Shown here: piece after piece, positions 18,116 through 26,431 of the stretch | Numbering within the stretch: the first letter of the stretch is position 1 | How the letters are laid out: the number at the start of each line of letters is the position of its first letter | Assembly (NCBI RefSeq): GCF_900232905.1 | Contig: NZ_OCTQ01000003.1 | Coordinates: 186,001-250,000 of the forward strand | DNA length: 64,000 nucleotides | Origin: Miniphocaeibacter massiliensis | Lineage (GTDB): Bacteria > Bacillota > Clostridia > Tissierellales > Peptoniphilaceae | Reading direction: 5' to 3' | The notes under the pieces: generated by a model | Told to the model about the DNA's origin: nothing | Seen by the model: the letters and a program-made list of their open reading frames with translations, nothing else | Databases searched by the model: none | Made by a program: the position numbers and the translations under genes

Positions 18116-19513
18116 ATGGAAAAAAGAGACTTACTTAGAAATTTACCAGCAGTAGAAGAAGTATTGAAACAGGTAAATATCAAAGATGACAGTTATACAA
18201 AAAGTATGAAAACAGAAGCTGTGAGAGAATCATTGGATTATTTTAGAAATATGATATTAGATTCTTCAGATGGAAATCTAGAAAAAATAAAAATAGACAA
18301 TGATGAAATAACAATAAAAGTAAGAGAGATATTGGAGAAAAAGTATTCATTGTCATTAGAGAAAGTTATAAATGGAACAGGAACTATATTACATACAAAT
18401 TTAGGACGTTCTCTTTTGAGTGAGAGTATAAAAGATGAAGTATGGAAAATAGCATCGGGATATTCTAACTTAGAATATGATTTAGAAAAGGGTAAAAGAG
18501 GTTCTAGATATATACATGTAACTAAAATGATAAAATTACTTTTTAACGTTGAAGATGTTTTAGTGGTAAATAATAATGCAGCTGCCGTTCTTTTAGTATT
18601 AAGTACTTTTGCGAAGAACAAAGAAGCTATAGTTTCAAGAGGAGAGCTTGTAGAAGTTGGAGGGGCATTTAGAATACCAAGTGTAATGTCAATGAGTGGG
18701 GCAAAGCTAGTAGAGGTTGGTTCTACGAATAAAACTAGAATTGAAGATTACGAGGAAGCAATAACGGAAGAAACTAAATTATTGATGAAAGTGCATACTA
18801 GTAATTATAAATTAATAGGATTTACAGAAAATGTTCCTAATAATGAGCTTAATGTATTAGGGAAAAAATATAATATACCTGTAGTAGAAGATTTGGGAAG
18901 TGGAGTTTATTTTGACTTAGAAAAATTTGGACTAAAACATGAGCCTACTATTGCTGAGTCTATAAAATCTGGAATAGATATAATAACATTTAGTGGAGAT
19001 AAACTTTTGGGTGGACCTCAAGCGGGAATAATAGTTGGTAAAAAAGAGTATATCGATGAAATGAAAAAAAATCAGCTACTAAGAGCCTTAAGAGTTGATA
19101 AAATAACTTTAGCAGCCTTGGAAGCGACGTTAAAATTATATTTTGACGAAGAAAAAGCTAAAGACAATATACCTACAATTAGAATGTTATCATATTCAAT
19201 AGAAGAACTTGAAACTAGGATTAAGATATTATTAAATAAAATATCAAATAAGAACTTAGATATAGAAATATCTATTGAAAATGAGTTTTCAACAATTGGT
19301 GGAGGTTCTATGCCAGGAGAAGTAATCCCATCAAAAGTTTTGGTTATTTCTACAAATAAACTTTCGGTATCTAAATTAGAAGAAAAATTAAGACTTTCTA
19401 AAAGTCATATTATTGGAAGAATAAAAGAAGATAGATATATGTTAGATATTAGAACAATTCAAGATGATGAATTTGATATTATAGCAAATGAATTAGAGAG
19501 CTTATTTAAGTAG
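18116..19513 (+). CDS. selA: L-seryl-tRNA(Sec) selenium transferase
   Basis: A 465-residue PLP enzyme that converts seryl-tRNA(Sec) to selenocysteyl-tRNA(Sec) with selenophosphate. Motifs: VINGTGTILHTNLGRSLLSE (about 85-104), YDLEKGKRGSRYIH, and the PLP lysine in ITFSGDKLLGGPQAGI (Lys296). Full length for the family. AGGAGG is upstream of the ATG. selB starts 12 bases later and tRNA-Sec follows, so the decoding genes form one unit, divergent from the grd operon that needs them. The selenophosphate synthetase gene selD is not in the window. Confidence 0.96.
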   Translation: MEKRDLLRNLPAVEEVLKQVNIKDDSYTKSMKTEAVRESLDYFRNMILDSSDGNLEKIKIDNDEITIKVREILEKKYSLSLEKVINGTGTILHTNLGRSLLSESIKDEVWKIASGYSNLEYDLEKGKRGSRYIHVTKMIKLLFNVEDVLVVNNNAAAVLLVLSTFAKNKEAIVSRGELVEVGGAFRIPSVMSMSGAKLVEVGSTNKTRIEDYEEAITEETKLLMKVHTSNYKLIGFTENVPNNELNVLGKKYNIPVVEDLGSGVYFDLEKFGLKHEPTIAESIKSGIDIITFSGDKLLGGPQAGIIVGKKEYIDEMKKNQLLRALRVDKITLAALEATLKLYFDEEKAKDNIPTIRMLSYSIEELETRIKILLNKISNKNLDIEISIENEFSTIGGGSMPGEVIPSKVLVISTNKLSVSKLEEKLRLSKSHIIGRIKEDRYMLDIRTIQDDEFDIIANELESLFK

Positions 19514-19525
19514 TTTGGAGGATAA

Positions 19526-21403
19526 ATGAAGAATATAATAGTTGGAACGGCGGGACATATTGATCATGGAAAAACAACGCTGGTAAAAGCATTAACAGGA
19601 AGGGAAACAGACACTTTATCTGAAGAAAAGCAAAGAGGAATATCAATTAATTTAGGATTTACTTACTTGGATTTGCCAAATGGAAATAGAATAGGAATAG
19701 TTGATGTTCCAGGCCATGAAAAGTTTGTGAAAAATATGATGGCAGGAGCAACAGGAATAGACCTAGTATTATTTATAATTGCTGCAGACGAAGGAGTAAT
19801 GCCCCAGTCTAAAGAGCATTTGGATATACTAACATACTTAAATATAAAAAAGGGAATAATAGTTTTAACAAAATGTGATTTAGTAGAAGATGATTATTTA
19901 GAACTTGTAGAAGACGAGTTAAAGGATTTTACAAAAGGTACATTTCTCGAAGGATCAGAAATTGTAAAAGTAGATTCTATTTCCAAAAGAGGAATAGATG
20001 AATTAATAAACTTACTGGAAAAAGAAAGTGAAATAATAGAAGAAAAAGAAAGTGATGTTCCAGAAAGAATGCATATAGACAGGGCTTTTCCAGTAAAGGG
20101 GATAGGAACCGTTATAACTGGGACTTTAATGGAAGGGAAAGTTACTAGAGGTGATGAACTTTTTATTTATCCGGTAGAAGAGAAAGTTAAAGTTAGAAGT
20201 GTTCAAGTTCACGGTGAAGATGTTGAAACAGCTTATGCTGGACAAAGAACAGCAATTAATATATCTACTTTGAAAAAAAATACAATATCAAGGGGAGATA
20301 TAATAGCTAAGGAAGGTTCGGTTGTAACAACCAGTATAATAGATGCAAAAGTAATGGTTTCTAAAAATAGAGATTTTTCAATAAAGCACTGGACTAGGAT
20401 TAGGTTAGCTTTGGGAACACGAGAAATATTGTGTAGAGCAGTACCTTTGGAGAGTGAAGAGATACTTCCAGGAGATGAAGGTTTTGTACAATTTAGGCTT
20501 GAAGAGCCTTTAGTTTGTAGAAATAGAGATAGATTTGTGTTACGGTCATATTCGCCTGTTGAAACGATAGGAGGGGGAATAATAATAGATCCTCTTTCTA
20601 AAAAAAGACATGTAGATGATGAATTAATAGAAAAACTAAGAATAAAAGAGTCTGGTGACTTAGATAAAATAATATTACAGTTTACAGAAACAGAAGATAA
20701 TCTTGTGGAATTAAAAGATATAATTTCCTATACAGGAGAAAGTGAAGTAGAAGTAAATAAAGAAATAACTAAATTAATTTCAGAAAGCTTAATATTAAAT
20801 ATAGATAAAAAATATTTGAATGAAAAAATATTGGGTAAAATAAAAGCGAATATAAAAGAAGTTTTAGAGAAACATCACAAGGATAATCCTTTATCTTTAG
20901 GGTTTACTAAGGATGAATTAAAGACAAAAATAAATTATGATGTAAGTTTAAAAGAAATGGAAATAATTTTAGATATTTTAATTAGTAGAGATATTTTAAG
21001 AAAAAATAACGATAGCTACAGTCTAAAAGAATTTAATATTGGACTTAGCAAAAAACAAGAGAAAATGAGAAAGGATATTATAGGAGAACTGAAAAATAAT
21101 TCTTTTGACAAAATAGAAACTATTAAATCTTTTGCAGGAAAAGACAAAGAAAAAGAACAAATATTAAAATATATGATAAATAAAGATATTGTAATATTTG
21201 GAGATAATAATATTCTTTTAAAAGAAGACTATGATAAAGCTGTAAAACTAGTAAAAGATTATATAGAAAAAAATGGCAATATAACTATTTCTGAGTATAG
21301 GGATTTATTAAATTCTAGTAGGAAGAATACTCTATTACTAATGGATCATTTTGATAGCATAAAATTAACTAAAAGGGTAGATGATAGCAGAATACTAGTT
21401 TAG
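19526..21403 (+). CDS. selB: Selenocysteine-specific elongation factor
   Basis: A 625-residue SelB. The GTPase domain has GTAGHIDHGKTTLVKALTG (P-loop), DVPGHEKFVKNM (G3) and LTKCDLVEDDY (G4 region), then EF-Tu-like domains II/III with FPVKGIGTVITGTLMEGKV. The C-terminal ~250 residues are Lys/Glu-rich winged-helix repeats that in SelB bind the SECIS hairpin. It delivers Sec-tRNA to UGA codons of grdA and grdB. Full length, no interruption. Confidence 0.96.
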   Translation: MKNIIVGTAGHIDHGKTTLVKALTGRETDTLSEEKQRGISINLGFTYLDLPNGNRIGIVDVPGHEKFVKNMMAGATGIDLVLFIIAADEGVMPQSKEHLDILTYLNIKKGIIVLTKCDLVEDDYLELVEDELKDFTKGTFLEGSEIVKVDSISKRGIDELINLLEKESEIIEEKESDVPERMHIDRAFPVKGIGTVITGTLMEGKVTRGDELFIYPVEEKVKVRSVQVHGEDVETAYAGQRTAINISTLKKNTISRGDIIAKEGSVVTTSIIDAKVMVSKNRDFSIKHWTRIRLALGTREILCRAVPLESEEILPGDEGFVQFRLEEPLVCRNRDRFVLRSYSPVETIGGGIIIDPLSKKRHVDDELIEKLRIKESGDLDKIILQFTETEDNLVELKDIISYTGESEVEVNKEITKLISESLILNIDKKYLNEKILGKIKANIKEVLEKHHKDNPLSLGFTKDELKTKINYDVSLKEMEIILDILISRDILRKNNDSYSLKEFNIGLSKKQEKMRKDIIGELKNNSFDKIETIKSFAGKDKEKEQILKYMINKDIVIFGDNNILLKEDYDKAVKLVKDYIEKNGNITISEYRDLLNSSRKNTLLLMDHFDSIKLTKRVDDSRILV

Positions 21404-21466
21404 CGATATGTATTTATAAATATAATTGAAAATATAAATAATTAATGGTACTATAAAAAAGTACTT

Positions 21467-21563
21467 GGGGATGAATGAGTGCTGGTGTGCTCTCTGGTCT
21501 TCAACACCAGTATGAGGGGTTAGGAGCCTCTTGGGTGGGTTCGATTCCCACGCATTCCCGCCA
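21467..21563 (+). tRNA. selC: tRNA-Sec (anticodon TCA)
   Basis: A 97-base gene with encoded CCA. It has a 6-bp D stem (GAGTGC/GTGCTC, two G-U pairs, 4-base loop), an anticodon stem CTGGT/ACCAG with loop CTTCAAC (anticodon TCA), a long variable arm, and a T arm GTGGG-TTCGATT-CCCAC. The acceptor pairs GGGGATG with CATTCCC (one G-U). The eighth pair expected for bacterial tRNA-Sec would be A-G, a mismatch. Large size, TCA anticodon and location after selB make the identity firm. Confidence 0.96.
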
Positions 21564-21854
21564 TAAACATAGGTGAAGTTAAGCAGTATAAAATTTTTTC
21601 AGGTATTTTCTAATATAAATATAATTAATGGTAGATTGGAGAAAGGAGGACAAGGTTTTCCTAAAAAACGAATAAAAGATGTAAAATTCAACGTTTAAAT
21701 AGGAAAAAAATGAATCATAGTATATTTATATGGAAATGTGGGTTAAATTAGTATTGCATGACTAGCTATAAAATCAAAAATACAAATTCAACTAGATGAA
21801 TTTTCAGATAGAAAACGTTATTTTAGTTGTAATTATGTATGAAGGGAGACTATT
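21564..21854 (+). other. Non-coding gap between tRNA-Sec and the first symporter
   Basis: About 290 bases without a supported gene. It contains a Shine-Dalgarno-like AAAGGAGG (about 21641-21650) with no start codon at the right distance, and an imperfect inverted repeat AATTCAACTA/TAGTTGTAATT close to the symporter. A copy of AATATAAAT(AT)AATTAATGGTA lies at 21612-21633, matching 21431-21450 on the other side of the tRNA. No glycine-aptamer consensus is visible. Confidence 0.6.
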
Positions 21855-23258
21855 ATGGATTATTTAGCAAAAATGATAGAATCAATTAATAAAGTATTAG
21901 TTGATAATGTATTAATGTATGTTTTACCATTAGTAGGAATATTTTTTACATTATATTTAGGGTTTCCACAAATAAGAAGATTTCCAGCAGCAATTAAACA
22001 AACATTTGGTGGTTTATTTGACAAGGAAGAAAATGCTAGAAAAAAAGCAGCAGGTGAAATTTCATCTTTTCAAGCTTTAGCTGTAGCTATAGCGGCACAA
22101 GTAGGAACGGGTAATGTTGCTGGTGTTGCAACTGCAATTATGGCAGGAGGACCAGGAGCTATATTTTGGATGTGGCTTTCAGCGTTTTTTGGAATGTCAA
22201 CAATATTCGTAGAGGCTATTTTAGCTCAAAAGTATAGAACAAAAGATAAAGAAGGAAACTTAGTAGGAGGACCAGCGTATTATATAAGCCAAGGTTTTAA
22301 ACACAAGGGTATAGGAAAATTTTTAGCTGGGTTCTTTGCAGTAGCAATAATTTTAGCATTAGGATTTATAGGTAATATGGTTCAGTCAAATTCTATATCA
22401 ACTTCCATACATACTGCTTTTAATATTCCACTTTGGATAGTAGGAGTAGCTATAGCCATATTGGCAGGTTTGGTATTTATAGGAGGTATAAAGAGAATAG
22501 CATCATTTGCTGAAATGGTAGTTCCAGTAATGGCAATTATATATATTGCTTTAGCTGTGGCTATAATGGTGATATTTAGAAATGAAGTTGGAAGTGTATT
22601 TAAATTAATATTTACAGAAGCCTTTAGTTTTAAAGCAGTAGGCGGAGGGGCAGCAGGTATTATAATAAAAGAAGCTATGAGATATGGTGTTGCGAGAGGA
22701 CTATTTTCAAATGAAGCTGGTATGGGTTCAACTCCTCAAGCTCATGCAACAGCTCATGTTAAGCATCCAGCAGAGCAAGGGTTAACAGCTATGGTTGGAG
22801 TAGTTGTAGATACTGGGTTAGTTTGTACAGCTACAGCATTAATTATATTAGTAACAGGAGCAGCTAACATTTCAGGATTAGATGGTGCATTAGTAACGCA
22901 AAAAGCTTTTGAATTAGCATTTGGAAAGACAGGTCAAATTTTATTAACAATATGTTTAACATTCTTTGCATTTACTACAGTAGTAGGATGGTATTATTTT
23001 GGAGAAACAAATGTAAAATATTTATTTGGTGAAAAAGGCTTATGGCCTTATAGAATATTGGTATTAGCATTTATAGTAATAGGCTCTGCGTTAAAAGTTA
23101 CATTAGTATGGAATATGGCAGATATGTTCAATACTATAATGGTACTTCCTAACTTAATAGGTATAATGGTATTATTTAAGCAAGCGAAAGCAATTACAAA
23201 AGACTATGATAGATGTAGAAAACTTGGGAAAATTGAATACAATTATGAATATGAATAA
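21855..23258 (+). CDS. Amino acid carrier, alanine/glycine:sodium symporter (AgcS) family
   Basis: A 467-residue membrane protein with about eleven hydrophobic segments. Family signatures: GFPQIRRFPAAIKQTFGGLF near residue 35, VAAQVGTGNVAGVATAI-type stretch (IAAQVGTGNVAGVATAIM), GGPGAIFWMW, and ARGLFSNEAGMGSTPQAHAT. AgcS proteins import alanine or glycine with sodium. Next to a glycine reductase operon, glycine uptake is attractive but unproven. AAGGGAG lies before the ATG. A second homologue follows after a terminator. Confidence 0.94.
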   Translation: MDYLAKMIESINKVLVDNVLMYVLPLVGIFFTLYLGFPQIRRFPAAIKQTFGGLFDKEENARKKAAGEISSFQALAVAIAAQVGTGNVAGVATAIMAGGPGAIFWMWLSAFFGMSTIFVEAILAQKYRTKDKEGNLVGGPAYYISQGFKHKGIGKFLAGFFAVAIILALGFIGNMVQSNSISTSIHTAFNIPLWIVGVAIAILAGLVFIGGIKRIASFAEMVVPVMAIIYIALAVAIMVIFRNEVGSVFKLIFTEAFSFKAVGGGAAGIIIKEAMRYGVARGLFSNEAGMGSTPQAHATAHVKHPAEQGLTAMVGVVVDTGLVCTATALIILVTGAANISGLDGALVTQKAFELAFGKTGQILLTICLTFFAFTTVVGWYYFGETNVKYLFGEKGLWPYRILVLAFIVIGSALKVTLVWNMADMFNTIMVLPNLIGIMVLFKQAKAITKDYDRCRKLGKIEYNYEYE

Positions 23259-23267
23259 AATTATAAA

Positions 23268-23299
23268 AAGGAGCAGGATTTAATACCTGTTCTTTTTTT
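23268..23299 (+). terminator. Rho-independent terminator
   Basis: AAGGAGCAGG pairs with CCTGTTCTTT (one G-U) around ATTTAATA, then a T-run. It separates the two symporter genes, so they are probably not one operon. Confidence 0.85.
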
Positions 23300-23424
23300 G
23301 TGAAATTTTTTAATTAAATAGCTTAAATGATAATAATCACATACTACTTGTAAAAAAAAATGGTAACCTAAAAAAGATTTATCATAGATAAATAATAAAC
23401 AATAAATTTTACAAGGAGATTATT

Positions 23425-24876
23425 ATGAATATTATTGAAAATATTGTAAGTGTTATTAATAGTATAACTAGAGATAAGATACTACTTGCTATACTACCAT
23501 TGACAGGAATATTTTTTACGTTATATCTGGGATTTCCACAAATTAGAAGATTACCATCAGCATTTAAACAAACATTTGGGGGATTATTTGACAAGGAAGA
23601 AAATAAGAGAAGAAAAGCAGCGGGAGAAGTTACATCATTTCAAGCGCTATCAGTAGCTGTAGCCGCACAAGTAGGAACAGGAAATATTGTAGGAGTTGCT
23701 ACTGCCATAGTATTAGGTGGTCCAGGAGCGGTATTTTGGATGTGGATGGCAGCCTTTTTAGGCATGGGTACAATATTTGCAGAAGCTATTTTAGCACAAA
23801 AATATAGAGAAAGGGACTCTGAGGGAGAATTAATAGGAGGACCAGCTTATTACATAAAGAATGGTATAAAAAATAAAACATTAGGCAAAATACTAGCTAC
23901 TACTTTTTCTGTATTAATTATAATAGCGTTGGGGTTAATAGGAAACATGGTACAAGCTAATTCTATTGCAGCAACAGTTGGATCATCAATAGCAGTAGAT
24001 CCTATATGGGTTGGAATTATAGTAATGGTATTAGCAGGAATGGTATTTTTAGGAGGAATAGGTAGAATAGCATCTTTTGCAGAAAAAATTGTGCCAGTAA
24101 TGGCGATTTTTTATATAAGTTTAGCAATTTATGCGATGTTTGCTTATAGTAGTGAGGTAGTTCCAGTATTAAAAACTATTTTCAGAGAGGCTTTTAGTAC
24201 AGGTGCTTTAATAGGTGGTGGAGCAGGTATAGCAATACAAAAGGCTATGACATTTGGAGTTTCTAGAGGATTGTTTTCAAATGAAGCTGGAATGGGTTCA
24301 ACTCCACATGCACATGCAACAGCAAAGGTGAACCATCCTTTAGAGCAAGGGTTAACAGCTATTATAGGGGTATTTATTAGTACATTTTTAATTTGTACAG
24401 CTACAGCAGTTGTGATACTGGTAACTGAAGCAAACTTTTTAGACAAGCCAGTTGCATTAATTACTCAGGAAGCATTCTATACAGTATTTGGAAATTTTGG
24501 AAAACATGCACTAACAATTTGTATTTCTTGTTTTTCGTTTACGACTATAGTCGGATGGTATTATTTCGGAGAGTCTAATATTAAATTTTTATTTGGAGAA
24601 AAATTATTAACACCATATAGATTAGTTGTTTTATCTTTTGTTTTTATTGGAGCAATAGCAAAGGTTGACTTAGTATGGGAACTTGCAGATATGTTTAACT
24701 CACTAATGGTTATTCCAAACTTAATAGCAATTGTAATGCTAGCAAAGCAAGTTAAAGGAATTACAAGAGATTATGATAGGTGTAAAAAACTTGGGAAAAT
24801 CACTTATGATTATGAATATGACAAAGTAGTGATGAAGCCTGAAATAGATCTTGAAGTTGCAACAGATAAAATATAA
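23425..24876 (+). CDS. Amino acid carrier, alanine/glycine:sodium symporter (AgcS) family, second copy
   Basis: A 483-residue paralogue of the preceding symporter, sharing nearly the same GFPQIRRLPSAFKQTFGGLF, AAQVGTGNIVGVATAIVLGG and SRGLFSNEAGMGSTPHAHAT blocks. It differs by a longer C-terminal tail (DKVVMKPEIDLEVATDKI) and changes in the loops. AAGGAG lies upstream of the ATG, and the 166-base gap before it contains a terminator, so it has its own promoter. The two transporters may differ in substrate or affinity. Confidence 0.94.
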   Translation: MNIIENIVSVINSITRDKILLAILPLTGIFFTLYLGFPQIRRLPSAFKQTFGGLFDKEENKRRKAAGEVTSFQALSVAVAAQVGTGNIVGVATAIVLGGPGAVFWMWMAAFLGMGTIFAEAILAQKYRERDSEGELIGGPAYYIKNGIKNKTLGKILATTFSVLIIIALGLIGNMVQANSIAATVGSSIAVDPIWVGIIVMVLAGMVFLGGIGRIASFAEKIVPVMAIFYISLAIYAMFAYSSEVVPVLKTIFREAFSTGALIGGGAGIAIQKAMTFGVSRGLFSNEAGMGSTPHAHATAKVNHPLEQGLTAIIGVFISTFLICTATAVVILVTEANFLDKPVALITQEAFYTVFGNFGKHALTICISCFSFTTIVGWYYFGESNIKFLFGEKLLTPYRLVVLSFVFIGAIAKVDLVWELADMFNSLMVIPNLIAIVMLAKQVKGITRDYDRCKKLGKITYDYEYDKVVMKPEIDLEVATDKI

Positions 24877-24902
24877 AAAAACTGCCAAATGGCAGTTTTT
24901 TT
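24875..24902. terminator. Bidirectional terminator
   Basis: AAAAAACTGCC/GGCAGTTTTTT arms around AAAT with T-runs on both strands, between the second symporter and the convergent fumC. Confidence 0.9.
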
Positions 24903-24904
24903 AG

Positions 24905-26269
24905 TTAAATCATATTTTCAGGATTAACCCAATTATCGAATTCTTCTTCTGTTAAATACTCAAGCTCTAGTGCAGACTCTTTTAGTGTTAATCCTTTTAA
25001 ATGAGCATTTCTAGCTATTTTTGAAGCTTTATCATAGCCTATATGTGTATTTAAAGCTGTTACTAACATAAGAGAATTGTTTAAGTTATCCTTTATTTTT
25101 TCTTTGTTAGCTTTAATTCCAATTAGGCAATTTTCTCTAAAAGATTTTATACCATCAGCTAAAAGTCTGACAGATTGTAAAAAGTTATATATAATTACAG
25201 GCATATAAACATTTAATTCAAAATTACCTTGAGAAGCTCCAAATGAGATAGTAACATCATTTCCAAAAACTTGAGCAACAATCATAGTTAAGGCTTCTGC
25301 TTGTGTAGGATTTACCTTTCCAGGCATAATAGAACTTCCAGGTTCATTTTCAGGTATGGATATTTCTCCAAGACCACTTCTAGGACCAGAAGCTAACCAT
25401 CTAACATCATTAGCAATTTTTAACAAATCGGCAGCTAATGCTTTTAATGCTCCATGACAGAACACTAACTCGTCTTTACTAGTTAAAGAGTGAAATTTAT
25501 TTTCGGCTGTAGTAAATTCTATACCAGTTAAATTTGAAATTTCTTCAGCAACTATAACATCAAAACCTTCAGAACAATTTATTCCAGTTCCAACAGCAGT
25601 TCCTCCTAAAGCAAGTTCATGCATACCAAAAGAGCTATCTTTTATATTGTTTATAGATTTTTCAATCATAGAAGACCAACCGCTAATTTCTTGACCAAGA
25701 GTAAGAGGTGTTGCATCCTGTAAATGAGTTCTTCCTATTTTTATAATATCTCTATTTTCAATTGAAAGATTGTATAGAACGTCCAATGTTTTTTCGAGTT
25801 CTGGAATTAGATAATTTTCAACAGCAACTGTGGCAGAGATATGCATAGCGGTAGGGAAAGTATCGTTTGAACTTTGAGATTTGTTAACATCATCATTTGG
25901 ATGAAGTAATTTTTCATTAATGATTTCATTACCACGATTGGAAATAACTTCGTTCATATTCATATTGCTTTGAGTTCCACTACCAGTTTGCCAAACAACT
26001 AAGGGAAAGTTGCCATCAAGCTTACCTTCTAAAATTTCATTGGTAACTTTATCAATAATATCTTTTTTTTCATCTGTTAAAATGCCAAGTTTATTATTTG
26101 TAATAGCACAAGCTTTTTTTAAAATAGCAAAAGCATCTGTTATTTCCAAAGGCATTTTTTCAACACCTATTTTGAAATTTTGGTAACTTCTTTGTGTTTG
26201 AGCTCCCCAGTATTTTTCAGAAGGGACTTTTAACTCACCCATACTGTCTTTTTCAATTCTATAATCCAC
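24905..26269 (-). CDS. fumC: Class II fumarate hydratase
   Basis: Interconverts fumarate and L-malate. The fumarase/aspartase signature [20 protein letters not shown] is present, and [20 protein letters not shown] together with [15 protein letters not shown] fits FumC rather than aspartate ammonia-lyase. About 454 residues. The start is taken as GTG at 26269 because the protein then begins [20 protein letters not shown], like other FumC. A TTG at 26275 is equally compatible with the GGATGTGA site. It lies downstream of pyruvate carboxylase on the same strand, but a terminator separates them. Confidence 0.94.
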   Translation of the reverse strand: MDYRIEKDSMGELKVPSEKYWGAQTQRSYQNFKIGVEKMPLEITDAFAILKKACAITNNKLGILTDEKKDIIDKVTNEILEGKLDGNFPLVVWQTGSGTQSNMNMNEVISNRGNEIINEKLLHPNDDVNKSQSSNDTFPTAMHISATVAVENYLIPELEKTLDVLYNLSIENRDIIKIGRTHLQDATPLTLGQEISGWSSMIEKSINNIKDSSFGMHELALGGTAVGTGINCSEGFDVIVAEEISNLTGIEFTTAENKFHSLTSKDELVFCHGALKALAADLLKIANDVRWLASGPRSGLGEISIPENEPGSSIMPGKVNPTQAEALTMIVAQVFGNDVTISFGASQGNFELNVYMPVIIYNFLQSVRLLADGIKSFRENCLIGIKANKEKIKDNLNNSLMLVTALNTHIGYDKASKIARNAHLKGLTLKESALELEYLTEEEFDNWVNPENMI

Positions 26270-26398
26270 TATCAATCACATCCTTAAAATAATTAAAGTA
26301 TTAAATAGTTAACTTTAATTATAATATAACATAAGTTAAGAAAGTAATGATTTTAAATATAAAAAGATAGATAAATTTTTATTATATATATTGAAAAC

Positions 26399-26430
26399 AA
26401 AAAGCGGTATGAATTATCATACCGCTTTTA
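26399..26430 (-). terminator. Rho-independent terminator of the pyruvate carboxylase gene
   Basis: AAAAGCGGTATGA/TCATACCGCTTTT arms around a 4-base loop. On the minus strand the stem is followed by TTTTTGTTTTC. Confidence 0.9.
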
Positions 26431-26431
26431 A

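Noticed and set aside
21564-21854. Riboswitch in front of the first AgcS gene
   Set aside because: No ACCGAAGG or TCTCAGG blocks and no terminator-like expression platform; only a weak inverted repeat.
24905-26269. Aspartate ammonia-lyase instead of fumarase
   Set aside because: The [13 protein letters not shown] motif and RSGLGE segment are those of FumC; AspA has GAGTSTNMN-type sequence.
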